From contig NZ_CP109149.1 in assembly GCF_035920345.1 (NCBI RefSeq), forward strand, positions 2,418,001 to 2,482,000: 64,000 bases of DNA, read 5' to 3'. Shown here one piece after another: positions 28,262-36,510 of this stretch (positions within the stretch are counted from its first letter, which is position 1; each line of letters starts with the position of its first letter). The position numbers and the translations under genes are program-made. The DNA is from Nocardia vinacea (GTDB lineage: Bacteria; Actinomycetota; Actinomycetes; Mycobacteriales; Mycobacteriaceae). A model generated the notes under the pieces. That model searched no databases, was not told the DNA's origin, and saw nothing but the letters and a program-made list of their open reading frames with translations.

Positions 28262-28315
28262 GCGGAAATTCCACTACGGGTTGGACCGCGTGCTGGACGG
28301 ACTCGATGCGCGCCG
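28262..28315 (+). pseudogene. Possible 3' fragment of a TetR-family gene
   Basis: One frame reads KFHYGLDRVLDGLDA, like the conserved C-terminal 'FxxGLDRxLDGLEA' end of some TetR-family regulators. It is only about 18 codons long, so the assignment is tentative. Confidence 0.3.
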
Positions 28316-28434
28316 AAATGCTCGACTCACCCTGAGTGGGTGTGGGTTACCACAACCGAACCCCCGTATCGGCTACGGTTCACGTCGCACCAACCTGCGT
28401 GATCCCTCATGTCGAGAGGCGAAGTCAGTTGTCG

Positions 28435-29949
28435 GTGAACCTGTTCTGGCGTTCGATGTCTGTAGTGGCGGTGTCCCTGCTGATGGCTGTGCCGGCATAC
28501 AGCCAGGCGGACCTGGTGGACGACGCGCACCCGATCGGGTTGGACCGGTTCTATCACCAACAGCTCGAGTGGAAACCTTGCGGCGTCGAGAATATCGACA
28601 AGGCCGGTGGTGAGTGTGCGGATGTACTCGTGCCGCTCGACTACGGGAATCCCGACGATCGCACGATGACCGTGGCGATTTCACGGGTGAAGGCCGGCGA
28701 TCCGGTGCAGCGGCGGGGAATTCTGCTGTCCAATCCGGGCGGTCCCGGTGGGGAGGGGCTGGACAGTCTCGATCTGCTCGGTGATGTGCTCTCGCCGGAG
28801 GTCTTGGCGAGTTACGACCTGATCGGCATGGATCCGCGCGGAGTCGGCGAATCCGGTCGGAGTCCACGGTGCGGGTGGCCGGTAGGCGAGATGATTCGGT
28901 CGGCGGGTCTGGATCCGCTGGGATTCGTGCACGACACCGTTCAGTCCGCGGGGATGGCCGCGACCTGCCTGATTCGTGATCCGAACAAGCTGAGGCAGTT
29001 CACCACTCGCAACACCGCGCGTGACATGGACATTGTGCGAGGCGCCCTGGGTGAGGAGAAGGCCAACTTCTATGGCGTCTCCTACGGCACCTACCTCGGG
29101 GCCGTGTTCACGCAGATGTTCCCCGATACGATTGACCGCGTCGTGCTCGATAGTGCGATCGACCCGGACCGGTATTGGGAGGGCTTGGTTCAGGATTGGG
29201 GTCCGGCAGACGAGATCGCGCTGGACGACTGGGCCGGCTGGGTTTCCGGTCGGGATGACGAATTCCGGCTCGGTACGACTCCGCAGCAGGTGCGGGCGAA
29301 GATCGAGGACCTCGTTCGTATAGCCGCGCGCCAACCGATTGTCATCGATGGGTTTGCCATTGACGATCACTGGCTTCCGTTCATCCTGCATGGATTGCTG
29401 ATGAACTTCCGGCTGAACGAAGCAATGGCCGCCACTGTGCGGGAGATCGCCGATGCCGCGGGTGGTCCGCCCACTACATCGCGAACACCCCGGCTTCGTG
29501 CCATCGTGGAGGCGCTGCGCGACAATGAGAATTCGGTGCTTGCACAGATCGCCTGCGGCGATGTCGGAGCACCGATTGATCCGACCTGGTACTGGCGCAA
29601 CATCGAAGAGACTCGTGCCACGCAGCCGGTTTTCGGCGCGCTGGCGAACAACATCCAGCCGTGCGCCTTCTGGCCTCGCCCGGTCGAGCCTCCGACTGTC
29701 GTCCGGAATTCGGTGCCCGCGCTCATCCTGCAGGCGACGGGAGATCCCCGAACTCCCTATGCCCATGGCGTCCGATTGCATCAGGACATGTCCGAGTCGC
29801 GGATGGTGACGCTGCAGGATGTCCGTATCCACATGACATTCCGGCCCGAACTCAGCGGCTGCGTAAACCATGCGATCAACACATACTTCAGCGTGGGAAC
29901 CATGCCGGATACCGACATCACCTGCTACGCGGATCATTCCACGCCCTAG
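28435..29949 (+). CDS. Secreted alpha/beta hydrolase (tripeptidyl aminopeptidase-like, S33)
   Basis: 504 residues from GTG 28435. A signal peptide is clear (MNLFWRSMSVVAVSLLMAVP..., cleavage after AYSQA). The mature protein has LVPLDYGNPD near 65, an oxyanion NPGGPGGEGL (near 100), the nucleophile in GVSYGTYLGAVF (near 215), an Asp in ATGDPRTPYAHG (near 445) and a C-terminal TAP-like region. Such enzymes remove peptides from exported proteins or hydrolyse small esters and amides. TTG 28429 is an alternative start nearer to GAGAGG. It is the only intact gene between 27671 and 30273. Confidence 0.87.
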   Translation: MNLFWRSMSVVAVSLLMAVPAYSQADLVDDAHPIGLDRFYHQQLEWKPCGVENIDKAGGECADVLVPLDYGNPDDRTMTVAISRVKAGDPVQRRGILLSNPGGPGGEGLDSLDLLGDVLSPEVLASYDLIGMDPRGVGESGRSPRCGWPVGEMIRSAGLDPLGFVHDTVQSAGMAATCLIRDPNKLRQFTTRNTARDMDIVRGALGEEKANFYGVSYGTYLGAVFTQMFPDTIDRVVLDSAIDPDRYWEGLVQDWGPADEIALDDWAGWVSGRDDEFRLGTTPQQVRAKIEDLVRIAARQPIVIDGFAIDDHWLPFILHGLLMNFRLNEAMAATVREIADAAGGPPTTSRTPRLRAIVEALRDNENSVLAQIACGDVGAPIDPTWYWRNIEETRATQPVFGALANNIQPCAFWPRPVEPPTVVRNSVPALILQATGDPRTPYAHGVRLHQDMSESRMVTLQDVRIHMTFRPELSGCVNHAINTYFSVGTMPDTDITCYADHSTP

Positions 29950-30009
29950 CTCGCACCACTGCCCCAGGATGATCGGACCAGCGGATCGGTCAAGCGGCGA
30001 CCGTGACGG

Positions 30010-30273
30010 TTTCCTCGGCGAGGTGCGGTACAACTCCGCATACCGGCCGTCGGCGGCCAACAACTGAGTGTGGGTGCCGCGCCCCACGATTCGACCGTCC
30101 TCGAGCACCAGGATCTGGATCGGCCGCGCGAATCGTGGACAGGCGGTGTGCGATCACCAGGGGCGGTCCGACCGTCCAGCGCTTCCGCGAGCGCCTCCTG
30201 CACGGCGGCTTCCGAAGTCGAGTCCAGCGACGCCTCGTCTAGGATCACCACCCGCGGCCGGGCACCGAGGTGT
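30010..30273 (-). pseudogene. 3' fragment of an ABC exporter gene with frameshifts
   Basis: The minus strand encodes the end of a fused ABC exporter nucleotide-binding domain. Walker B/D-loop reads VVILDEASLDSTSEAAVQ where VILDEATSALDS is expected, a 6-base deletion. An extra C near 30158-30162 shifts the frame before the LVIAHRLSTIR region, and a second extra C near 30111-30123 shifts it again before LEDGRIVGRGTHTQLL. All sequence upstream of Walker B is missing; the TetR stop codon begins immediately. Confidence 0.75.
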
Positions 30274-30900
30274 TCAGTGCGGGCCGTTGTTCAAGATTCT
30301 GCGGGCAGTTTTCGTGATTTCGGCGCGTAGGGTTTCGGGGTCCATATCGGCGAGGAGCGGGTGCATGACGGCGACTGCGATGGAGCCGGAGAGCATGACT
30401 GTCGGTACGCGGGTGTCGGTGGTGTTGTCGCCTGCCATCACGGTGAACAGCCGGGTGAGGAAGTCCAGGAAGGGTTTGTGTTCGGCGAGGAGCCGGACGA
30501 TGACGGGGTCGAATTGGAGTGTGCCGACGAGGCCGCGGTCGCGGATGGCGAGGTCGATGACGCGGTCGAGGAGCATGTCTCGGGCGTGGGCGCTGTCGGG
30601 TTCGGCTTCGGCGGCGTCGAGGGTTGGTTCGAGGCCGGCGAGTTCTCGTTCGGTGACGGCGATGACGAGGTCTTCCTTGACCTTGAACTGGTGGTAGACG
30701 GCTGCTTTGGTGACCCCGAGCGCGTCGCCGATCATCTGGAACGAGGTGCCGCTGACGCCGTGTCGGGCGAACAGTTCCAGGGCGGCATCGAGGGTCCGAT
30801 GCTGCGCCTCGGATCGCTTCCGTTGCAAACTGCTCGCAGGTGGGACGCCGGTGGACACCCTGTCGAGGGTAGACGGGTGATCAGTGGTATCCGTCATCAC
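30274..30900 (-). CDS. TetR-family regulator of the oxidase-like operon
   Basis: 208 residues. HTH at about 35-80: ALELFARHGVSGTSFQMIGDALGVTKAAVYHQFKVKEDL (shown in part by key positions F-Q-M-I-G...T-K-A-A-V-Y-H). The ligand domain follows. It lies 41 bases downstream of the subunit IV-like gene on the same strand and is probably the last gene of that operon; the 26-bp palindrome before the first gene is its most likely binding site. ATG 30900 or 30897. Its stop abuts a truncated ABC gene. Confidence 0.9.
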   Translation of the reverse strand: MMTDTTDHPSTLDRVSTGVPPASSLQRKRSEAQHRTLDAALELFARHGVSGTSFQMIGDALGVTKAAVYHQFKVKEDLVIAVTERELAGLEPTLDAAEAEPDSAHARDMLLDRVIDLAIRDRGLVGTLQFDPVIVRLLAEHKPFLDFLTRLFTVMAGDNTTDTRVPTVMLSGSIAVAVMHPLLADMDPETLRAEITKTARRILNNGPH

Positions 30901-30941
30901 CTATCCGGATGTGGGACGGGCGGCTGGTCGCGGGTCCTGGT

Positions 30942-31241
30942 TCATGTGCCGACGAGCCAGATACCGACGAGGTAGGTCCCGAGCAGGCTCACCGACATGA
31001 TCACGATCCACAGATCGGTGAGGCGGCACAAGATGGCGGGTGCGTGTCCGACCTCCATGAATTCCCGGAAGATGATGCGCACCTTGACGATGGCGATGGC
31101 AATGGCGGCGACGGTGGCCACCCTACTAGCGGTGACGGTTCCGTCGTTGTCGGCGGAGTGGTCGATAAGCAGGTAGGTCAGCGTCAAGCCCGACAGCAGC
31201 AGCCATACCGCGAACAGTCTGCTGTTGAATACTGATTGCAC
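30942..31241 (-). CDS. Cytochrome c oxidase subunit IV-like membrane protein
   Basis: 99 residues, three hydrophobic helices (FAVWLLLSGLTLTYLLI; VATVAAIAIAIVKVRIIFREFMEVGHAP; LTDLWIVIMSVSLLGTYLV). The K-x-R...F-R-E-F-M-E-V...A-P pattern is typical of prokaryotic oxidase subunit IV proteins, which stabilise haem-copper oxidases. GTG start at 31241, with GAGGTGA overlapping the stop of the subunit III-like gene 4 bases upstream. No subunit I or II gene is present in the window. Confidence 0.82.
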   Translation of the reverse strand: MQSVFNSRLFAVWLLLSGLTLTYLLIDHSADNDGTVTASRVATVAAIAIAIVKVRIIFREFMEVGHAPAILCRLTDLWIVIMSVSLLGTYLVGIWLVGT

Positions 31242-31245
31242 CCGG

Positions 31246-31860
31246 TCACCTCACGACATAGAGCAGGGAAAAGATCAGGACCCACAGGAAATCGACGGTG
31301 TGCCAGTAGGTGGCACCGGTCTCGATGAGCTGCTGTGACCGTCGTGCGGGGCTTCGGATTTCGTGGATCACCACGCTCATCACGACGATGCCGATCAGGA
31401 CATGAGCGCCGTGGATTCCGGTGAGGAAGAAGTAGTGGCTGAAGAAGTCACTGGTGGTGAATCCGTTGCCCAACCGCAATTCCCGGTGCCATTCGACGAT
31501 CTTCGAAGCCAGGAATACCACTCCGAACGACAGCGTGAGCACGGCGTTGACGAGGGCCGGGCGGTAGCGGCCGGCCCGGGCGGATTGGACGCAGCGGGCC
31601 ACCGACCAGGAGCTACTCAGAATCACGATGGTGTTGAAGATCCCGAAACCCAGCTCGAGCTGCGCTTGTTCGTGCAGGTAGCTGTCCTGGTCGCGGATTC
31701 GCGCGATCAGGTAGACGACGAAATAGGCGGTGAATATCAGGGTTTCGAACAGAACGAAGGCCCACATATCCGGCTGACCGGGAAGGTGGCGCGCCGGTTT
31801 ATCCGTGGTGTGCTGGTCCGGGGATTGTTCGGTAGTGCTGGTACCGGCAAGGTTGGTCAT
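31246..31860 (-). CDS. Cytochrome c oxidase subunit III-like protein (NorE-like)
   Basis: 204 residues with five helices. Family signatures: FVLFETLIFTAYFVVYL (near 35), FFLTGIHGAHVLIGIVV (near 145; the TGIHxxHVxxG motif) and ATYWHTVDFLWVLIFSLLYV at the C-terminus. The short five-helix form is that of NorE and related subunit III-like proteins found beside nitric-oxide reductases or stand-alone. Its ATG overlaps the stop of the upstream membrane gene (ATGA). It lacks metal-binding sites of its own; a catalytic partner would have to be encoded elsewhere. Confidence 0.9.
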   Translation of the reverse strand: MTNLAGTSTTEQSPDQHTTDKPARHLPGQPDMWAFVLFETLIFTAYFVVYLIARIRDQDSYLHEQAQLELGFGIFNTIVILSSSWSVARCVQSARAGRYRPALVNAVLTLSFGVVFLASKIVEWHRELRLGNGFTTSDFFSHYFFLTGIHGAHVLIGIVVMSVVIHEIRSPARRSQQLIETGATYWHTVDFLWVLIFSLLYVVR

Positions 31861-32702
31861 GCGGGGGTCCTCACCGGATCGGTCGGTGCGGGGTGTTGTT
31901 CGGCCACCGAGTCGGGTAGCGGGCCGGTGCCGAAATCTTCGCGTTCGATCAACTGCTCGAGCAGGGTGATGAAGACGACGGTGTAGACACCGAAGACGAC
32001 CATGTTGATCCAGAACGCGATCGCGCCGTTCCAGGCGAAGACACCACGTTTGAAGATCCATGCGGGCGCGACGACGATTTCGGTGAGGGCGTTGCAGAGG
32101 TTGAGGTAGGCGAACCATTTCGGGAATACGCGATTCTTGTCCAGGAGTATCGCGATCATCCAGATCAGGGTTCCGATCAGGAATACGCCCATTGTTCCGG
32201 TGAACGATAGGAACCCGAGGTCGTAGAGCCAGTATTGCAGCTCGGGGTCGCGCTCGGGGCGCATGGCGCCCACGGTCAGCACGATGCACATCAGCACCAT
32301 GCCGGGGATCGCGGCCAGCGCGTAGAGCACGAGGTAGGAGTAGGCGAATGCGCGACTGACCGACATGCGGCGCATCGAATAGGCGATGAGCGCGTTCTGC
32401 TGTGCGGTCATGCCGGTGACGAGCAGGATGAGGCCGAAGCCGATCAGGATGCCCCAGTGGTGGTCGTGGAACCAGCGCACGACCCGGTCGGCGTCCCATC
32501 CCGGATGCGGTGGCGGTTGGGTGCGCGAGAGGATGAAGTAGGCGACGGTGTAGAGCTGGTAGAAGATCACCGTCACCCACCACGCGAACCAGAGTTCACG
32601 TTTGGGGTTGTGGCGGTAGTGCCACGCGAACCGTGCCAACAGCGAATTCGGAAGTGGCGGCACGGTAATCGGGGTTTCGGTCGGTATGGCCGGTGCGCTC
32701 AT
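31857..32702 (-). CDS. Six-helix membrane protein, paralogue of the upstream gene
   Basis: 281 residues, about six helices. I do not recognise a named family. It shares with the adjacent upstream protein a final AWNG...FW-I-x-x-x-V-x-G segment (here AWNGAIAFWINMVVFGVY) and the same helix spacing, so the two look like tandem paralogues. Histidines occur in RFAWHYRHNPKREL and WFHDHHWGILIGFG near the membrane face and could bind metal or haem, but no oxidase subunit I motif is present. ATGA overlaps join it to both neighbours, making one tightly coupled operon. Confidence 0.75.
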   Translation of the reverse strand: MSAPAIPTETPITVPPLPNSLLARFAWHYRHNPKRELWFAWWVTVIFYQLYTVAYFILSRTQPPPHPGWDADRVVRWFHDHHWGILIGFGLILLVTGMTAQQNALIAYSMRRMSVSRAFAYSYLVLYALAAIPGMVLMCIVLTVGAMRPERDPELQYWLYDLGFLSFTGTMGVFLIGTLIWMIAILLDKNRVFPKWFAYLNLCNALTEIVVAPAWIFKRGVFAWNGAIAFWINMVVFGVYTVVFITLLEQLIEREDFGTGPLPDSVAEQHPAPTDPVRTPA

Positions 32703-33454
32703 GCCGTCACCTCGTCGGAGACACGCTGATCGGTGACCGGGTCTTCGGCGCCGGTATCTTCGGCGCGCCGCTGGTAGACCTGCCTGCCGATGACCACGCC
32801 CATCACCACGATCCAGACCGCGATGGCGATGTTCTTGACCCAGAACGGGAAAAGCCCGTTCCAGGCCATCGCACCGGTGAGCGCCAACCCGGTAAACGTC
32901 GCGGGCGCGAGCGCTATCGCGATGACGACATTGAAATGAGCCACCCAGGTCGAAAAGACCGGGCGGGGTTGCTGATCGGTGTAGATCGCCAGCGCCAGCA
33001 GCAGGCTCTGCATGATGAGATACGGCACCTGCACCGTGAATGTCACCCACGCGAGATCGTTGAATAATTGTGTCAGCTCCGCGGGCCGGTCCGGGCGGAA
33101 CGCCGCCAGCAGCCAGAACAGGTTGGCGCACAGGAATATCGCGGGCCCACCGGCAGCGCATGCCAGCATGCAATAGGAGTAGATCGGTGTCCGGTGCGCC
33201 ATTTTCCGCATCTGGATCACCAGCAGCATCACCACGGGTATGAGGCAGATGCCGAACCAGTTGAACATGATCATGCTGTACCGGATGCGCGTGAGATTAC
33301 CTGGGTCACGATAGAAATCGGCGACCTGCTGCGCCGACATCGCCGGTGACATCGGATGCACGAAACCCGGGAACAGAAAGAATGCCGAAATCCACAGCAC
33401 TGCCATCACCGGCAATGACCAGAACAGAATCAACTCACCATCAGTGCGCCTCAT
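32699..33454 (-). CDS. Six-helix membrane protein, first gene of oxidase-like operon
   Basis: 251 residues with about six helices. Family not recognised. The region FFLFPGFVHPMSPAMSAQQVADFYRD (key parts FPGFVHPMSP and VADFYRD) after the first helix and the AWNGLFPFWVKNIAIAVW end match the layout of the next gene's product. GAGGGAG precedes the ATG. A 26-bp palindrome lies 160 bases upstream. The operon (two paralogues, subunit III-like, subunit IV-like, TetR) suggests a membrane complex related to respiratory oxidases. Confidence 0.75.
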   Translation of the reverse strand: MRRTDGELILFWSLPVMAVLWISAFFLFPGFVHPMSPAMSAQQVADFYRDPGNLTRIRYSMIMFNWFGICLIPVVMLLVIQMRKMAHRTPIYSYCMLACAAGGPAIFLCANLFWLLAAFRPDRPAELTQLFNDLAWVTFTVQVPYLIMQSLLLALAIYTDQQPRPVFSTWVAHFNVVIAIALAPATFTGLALTGAMAWNGLFPFWVKNIAIAVWIVVMGVVIGRQVYQRRAEDTGAEDPVTDQRVSDEVTA

Positions 33455-33758
33455 AGGTTGACTCCCTCTCGTGAATCGCGGGCATTCCGAAATGGGCAGG
33501 CCGAAACCGGCACATGTTCAATGGATCGGAAGCATGCGATAAATACGCTCCCGGCTTTGCGAGATCGACGGGAACGTAGGTTAAGCGTCGTTAACGGATC
33601 TCTACTCGAAAAATGAGGCTAGACGATCGTCTAGCCTCAGTCAATGGGTGATCACCTCCGACATGACCGGCAGCGAGGGGACTCGGTGCACCGACGCCGA
33701 CCGAATCACCAAGGCCCACAGGGAGCGTGTGGGCGGCTCGGCGAACTAGGCTGGCACG
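33455..33758. other. 304-base divergent intergenic region
   Basis: Holds the promoter of the oxidase-like operon, the 26-bp palindrome, and at its right end a TAGGCT box (33746-33751) 7 bases before the DUF402 GTG. No gene is visible. Confidence 0.6.
33614..33639. promoter_or_regulatory. 26-bp perfect palindrome, probable TetR operator
   Basis: Half-site TGAGGCTAGACGA followed immediately by its exact complement, centre between 33626 and 33627. The core CTAGACGATCGTCTAG lies 160 bases upstream of the first gene of the oxidase-like operon, whose last gene is a TetR. Its perfection makes chance unlikely. Confidence 0.7.
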
Positions 33759-34352
33759 GTGACGCCTTTCACTGTGGGTCGGACGATTGTGGTGCGGGAC
33801 ATGATCTTCGAGCGGCCATTCACCGAGTGGCCGCAGCGAGTGGTGGCGGATCGGGGCGATGAGTTACGGGTGTTGCTGACGCCGGGAACCGAGGGGATGG
33901 GGCCGGAGTTGTGGATCAGGTCCATGCGGGAGGGCGATCGGGGGGCGCGCGGGCGGTTGCTGGAGGCGTATGCGCGCCGGGCGTGGGAGATGGGACCGTG
34001 GGTGTGGCAGCACACCACGCGGCTGGCGATCATGTATGCGGATCGCTATTTCGCGATTGCCCCGATGTGGAACGAGCGAGGCGAATTCCTGTGGTGGTAC
34101 GTCAATTTCCAGTTGCCGTTCACGCGGACCGCCGACGGCGTCGACACCAGTGATCTGCACCTGGATCTCATTGTCGAACCGGATCTGAGCTATCACTGGA
34201 AGGACGAGGACGAATACGCACTCGCCATTCGGCTGGAGCTGGTGCCCGAGCAGTGGCAGCGCGCGATCGACGGCGCGCGCGAACAAGCCCTGGATATGGT
34301 CGCGCGCCGGGCCGGGCCCTTCGGCGAGGATTGGCGCGCGATTCCCGGGTAG
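33759..34352 (+). CDS. DUF402-domain protein
   Basis: 197 residues. The central region WWYVNFQLPFTRTADGVDTSDLHLDLIVEPDLSYHWKDEDEY (key parts YVNFQLPF, D-x-x-D-L-x-L-D, W-K-D-E-D-E-Y) is the DUF402 signature; members include nucleoside diphosphate/triphosphate phosphatases with these acidic metal ligands. The GTG start has no ribosome site but follows a TAGGCT -10-like box by 7 bases, consistent with leaderless translation. Convergent with the amidase, 6 bases between stops. Confidence 0.85.
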   Translation: MTPFTVGRTIVVRDMIFERPFTEWPQRVVADRGDELRVLLTPGTEGMGPELWIRSMREGDRGARGRLLEAYARRAWEMGPWVWQHTTRLAIMYADRYFAIAPMWNERGEFLWWYVNFQLPFTRTADGVDTSDLHLDLIVEPDLSYHWKDEDEYALAIRLELVPEQWQRAIDGAREQALDMVARRAGPFGEDWRAIPG

Positions 34353-34358
34353 CCGAAA

Positions 34359-35750
34359 TCAGTCCTGGATGCGCCGCCAGGGGCGTTCGGATTCGAGGGC
34401 GAAGGCGATTTCGAGTAAGGAGCGTTCGTCGCCGTGGGCGGCGGAGAATTGCATGCCGATCGGGAGGCTTTCGCTCGAGGCGCCCATGGGCAGTGAGATT
34501 GCGGGCGTGCCTGCGACATTGTTCAACGGGGTGAAGGCGACCCAGGAGATGAGGCGCGCGAAGAGTTCGCCGAACGGGACGGTCGGGTTCAGGTGGCCGA
34601 GTTGCGGAGTGGTGTGGACCAGGACCGGCGAGAGGATCAGTTCGTGGTCGCGGAACATGCCCGCGTAGGCGCGACGCACTTGTGAAAGGCGGTAGAGGAT
34701 GGCGGGTGTTCGCGCCATGGACTTGCGATACAGCGCTCCGAGTCCGTGCGTGAACGCATCCAGATCACCCGGCTGGAACCGCGGATCGATCGCGAACTTC
34801 CCGCCCGCCTCGATCAGGAACGCCAAGAGTCCCCAGTAGGTGGTGAAGTCGTCGACGAAGCGTGGCGAGACCGGCAGCGTGATCGGAAGTACCTCATGAC
34901 CCATCTTCTCCAGCAGCGCGACGGTGTCGTCGAGGACGGCCCGGGTCTGCGGGCAGGTTTCGTTACCGGTGATGGAATCGGCGATCACCCCGATCCGCAG
35001 CCGTCGCCGCGCCGGCCCCTCGACCAGACCGACCGGCGGCAACTTCGGATTGCGCCAATGACGTTCGGCCGCAGCGAAATACGTTGCGGTATCGCGCACC
35101 GATCGGGTGAGCACACCTTCGGAAACCAGATTGATCGGCATCGACCGCGCCTGCGGACCGTCGACATGCCGCCCTCGGCTCGGCTTCAACCCGACCAGAC
35201 CACAACACGCGGCCGGAATCCGAATCGACCCGCCACCGTCATTGCCGTGCGCGATCGGCACCACACCCGCGGCCACCAGTGCGGCCGCACCACCCGATGA
35301 CGCACCCGGTGAATAGTCCGTATGCCAGGGATTGCGCGTCGGCTCGGCCGCGGCGAATTCGGTGCTCGCGTTCAAACCGAACTCCGGTAGCCGACTCTTG
35401 CCCAGCACCGACATCCCGGTGCTCAGAAACTGTTTCGCATACGGCCCGTCCTCGGCGGCGGGCCGCCCGACGAACGCCGCGGTGCCGTGATTGGTCGGCA
35501 GACCGCGCACATCGGTGTTGTCCTTGACATACGTCGGCACACCGAACAGCGGCGCATCCGGATCACCCGCCGACAGTGCGGATTCCGCCGAGACCACAAG
35601 GGCGCGCAATGTCGGATCGACCTGCGCGGCCCTCGCTCGCGCCGCCTCGGCGACCTCGGCTGCGCCGATTTCGCCTCGACGCACCAGTTTCGCAATCGTC
35701 ACCGCATCGTGGTCGGCAAGCACATCGTCGCTGAAGGCATGGAATCGCAT
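34359..35750 (-). CDS. Amidase signature family enzyme
   Basis: 463 residues. The Ser-cisSer-Lys triad is visible: Lys in VPTYVKDNTDVRG (near 75), Ser in SPGASSGGAAALVAAGVVPIAHG (near 155) and the nucleophilic Ser in GNDGGGSIRIPAACCGLVG (near 180). The family hydrolyses amides such as aryl-amides or 6-aminohexanoate dimers. ATG 35750 is preferred; the frame continues to 35870 but that extension is basic and unlike the family. A CAGAAT box ends 6 bases before the ATG, suggesting a leaderless message. Divergent from the MspA porin gene. Confidence 0.92.
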   Translation of the reverse strand: MRFHAFSDDVLADHDAVTIAKLVRRGEIGAAEVAEAARARAAQVDPTLRALVVSAESALSAGDPDAPLFGVPTYVKDNTDVRGLPTNHGTAAFVGRPAAEDGPYAKQFLSTGMSVLGKSRLPEFGLNASTEFAAAEPTRNPWHTDYSPGASSGGAAALVAAGVVPIAHGNDGGGSIRIPAACCGLVGLKPSRGRHVDGPQARSMPINLVSEGVLTRSVRDTATYFAAAERHWRNPKLPPVGLVEGPARRRLRIGVIADSITGNETCPQTRAVLDDTVALLEKMGHEVLPITLPVSPRFVDDFTTYWGLLAFLIEAGGKFAIDPRFQPGDLDAFTHGLGALYRKSMARTPAILYRLSQVRRAYAGMFRDHELILSPVLVHTTPQLGHLNPTVPFGELFARLISWVAFTPLNNVAGTPAISLPMGASSESLPIGMQFSAAHGDERSLLEIAFALESERPWRRIQD

Positions 35751-35871
35751 ATCCGGATTCTGCGCGCTGCGATACCGACCACGCACCGTTTTGGACAAGC
35801 GACCTGTCGACGGAGGTCCCGCACGGCGTCGGATATCGTTCGACTGCAACGTAAGCGAGGAGATCGACAAT

Positions 35872-36510
35872 ATGAATGGCTCGACCGGCGTCCCGCTATG
35901 CCTACTGGCCGCAGGTGTGCTGAGTTTCGTTCCAGCACAAACGGCTTCGGCGGATGCACTGCCGGATCAGTCCCGCACGGTCACCACCGAGGACGGCTGG
36001 CAGCTCACGGTCACGAAAACCGCCGAAAACCTCGATCGGGTTCCCAATCTCGCCGAGACCGCTTTCACTCGAGAGGGCTTCGTCAGTGTGCGCGCGGCCG
36101 CCGATATCACCGGTGCGGGCGGTGTATCGGTCAACTCCGGCACGCTCACGCTGGGTTACCAAATCGGTTGCCAGATCGATGTTTCCAACGGCATCTCGCT
36201 CGGGCTCGCGGCGTCGGTCGGACCGAACGTCAACGTAATGGTCGCGCCGACTCCCGGGCTGAGCGTCGGCATCGGGGCCGCGGCACTGCCCAGCGTATCC
36301 ACCACCTTCAAACCGGGCACGATCACCACCATCCCGTTCGGCACCAAAGCCCTTGCCGGACCGCATGGTTCGATCACCACCGATCAGGTCCAGATCAAAA
36401 TCGATGCCTGTATGGGGCCGGTCAGCCTGCGCTCGTATGTGATCGCGACCACTTCCACCGATACCGCCGACAATTCGGTCGCGGTGTACGGCGATCCGAT
36501 CTGGTTGTGA
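35872..36510 (+). CDS. MspA-family porin
   Basis: 212 residues with a signal peptide (MNGSTGVPLCLLAAGVLSFV..., cleavage after TASA). The mature part matches the MspA family: TTEDGWQLTVTKTAENLDRVPNLA near 40 (key DGW-x-L-x-V-x-x-T), then a beta-rich region (GYQIGCQIDVSNGISLG) and a C-terminal IDACMGPVSLRSY. MspA octamers form the hydrophilic outer-membrane pore of mycolic-acid bacteria, so an outer-membrane location is inferred. GAGGAG lies 9 bases before the ATG. Its stop overlaps the start of the next secreted protein. Confidence 0.9.
   Translation: MNGSTGVPLCLLAAGVLSFVPAQTASADALPDQSRTVTTEDGWQLTVTKTAENLDRVPNLAETAFTREGFVSVRAAADITGAGGVSVNSGTLTLGYQIGCQIDVSNGISLGLAASVGPNVNVMVAPTPGLSVGIGAAALPSVSTTFKPGTITTIPFGTKALAGPHGSITTDQVQIKIDACMGPVSLRSYVIATTSTDTADNSVAVYGDPIWL

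Noticed and set aside
26342..30280. Intact prophage or integrative element
   Set aside because: Only one recombinase is present; no structural, replication or excision genes and no clear flanking direct repeats were seen.
33614..33639. KstR-type cholesterol regulon operator
   Set aside because: The palindrome does not contain the TNNAACNNGTTNNA pattern; it fits a different TetR regulator.
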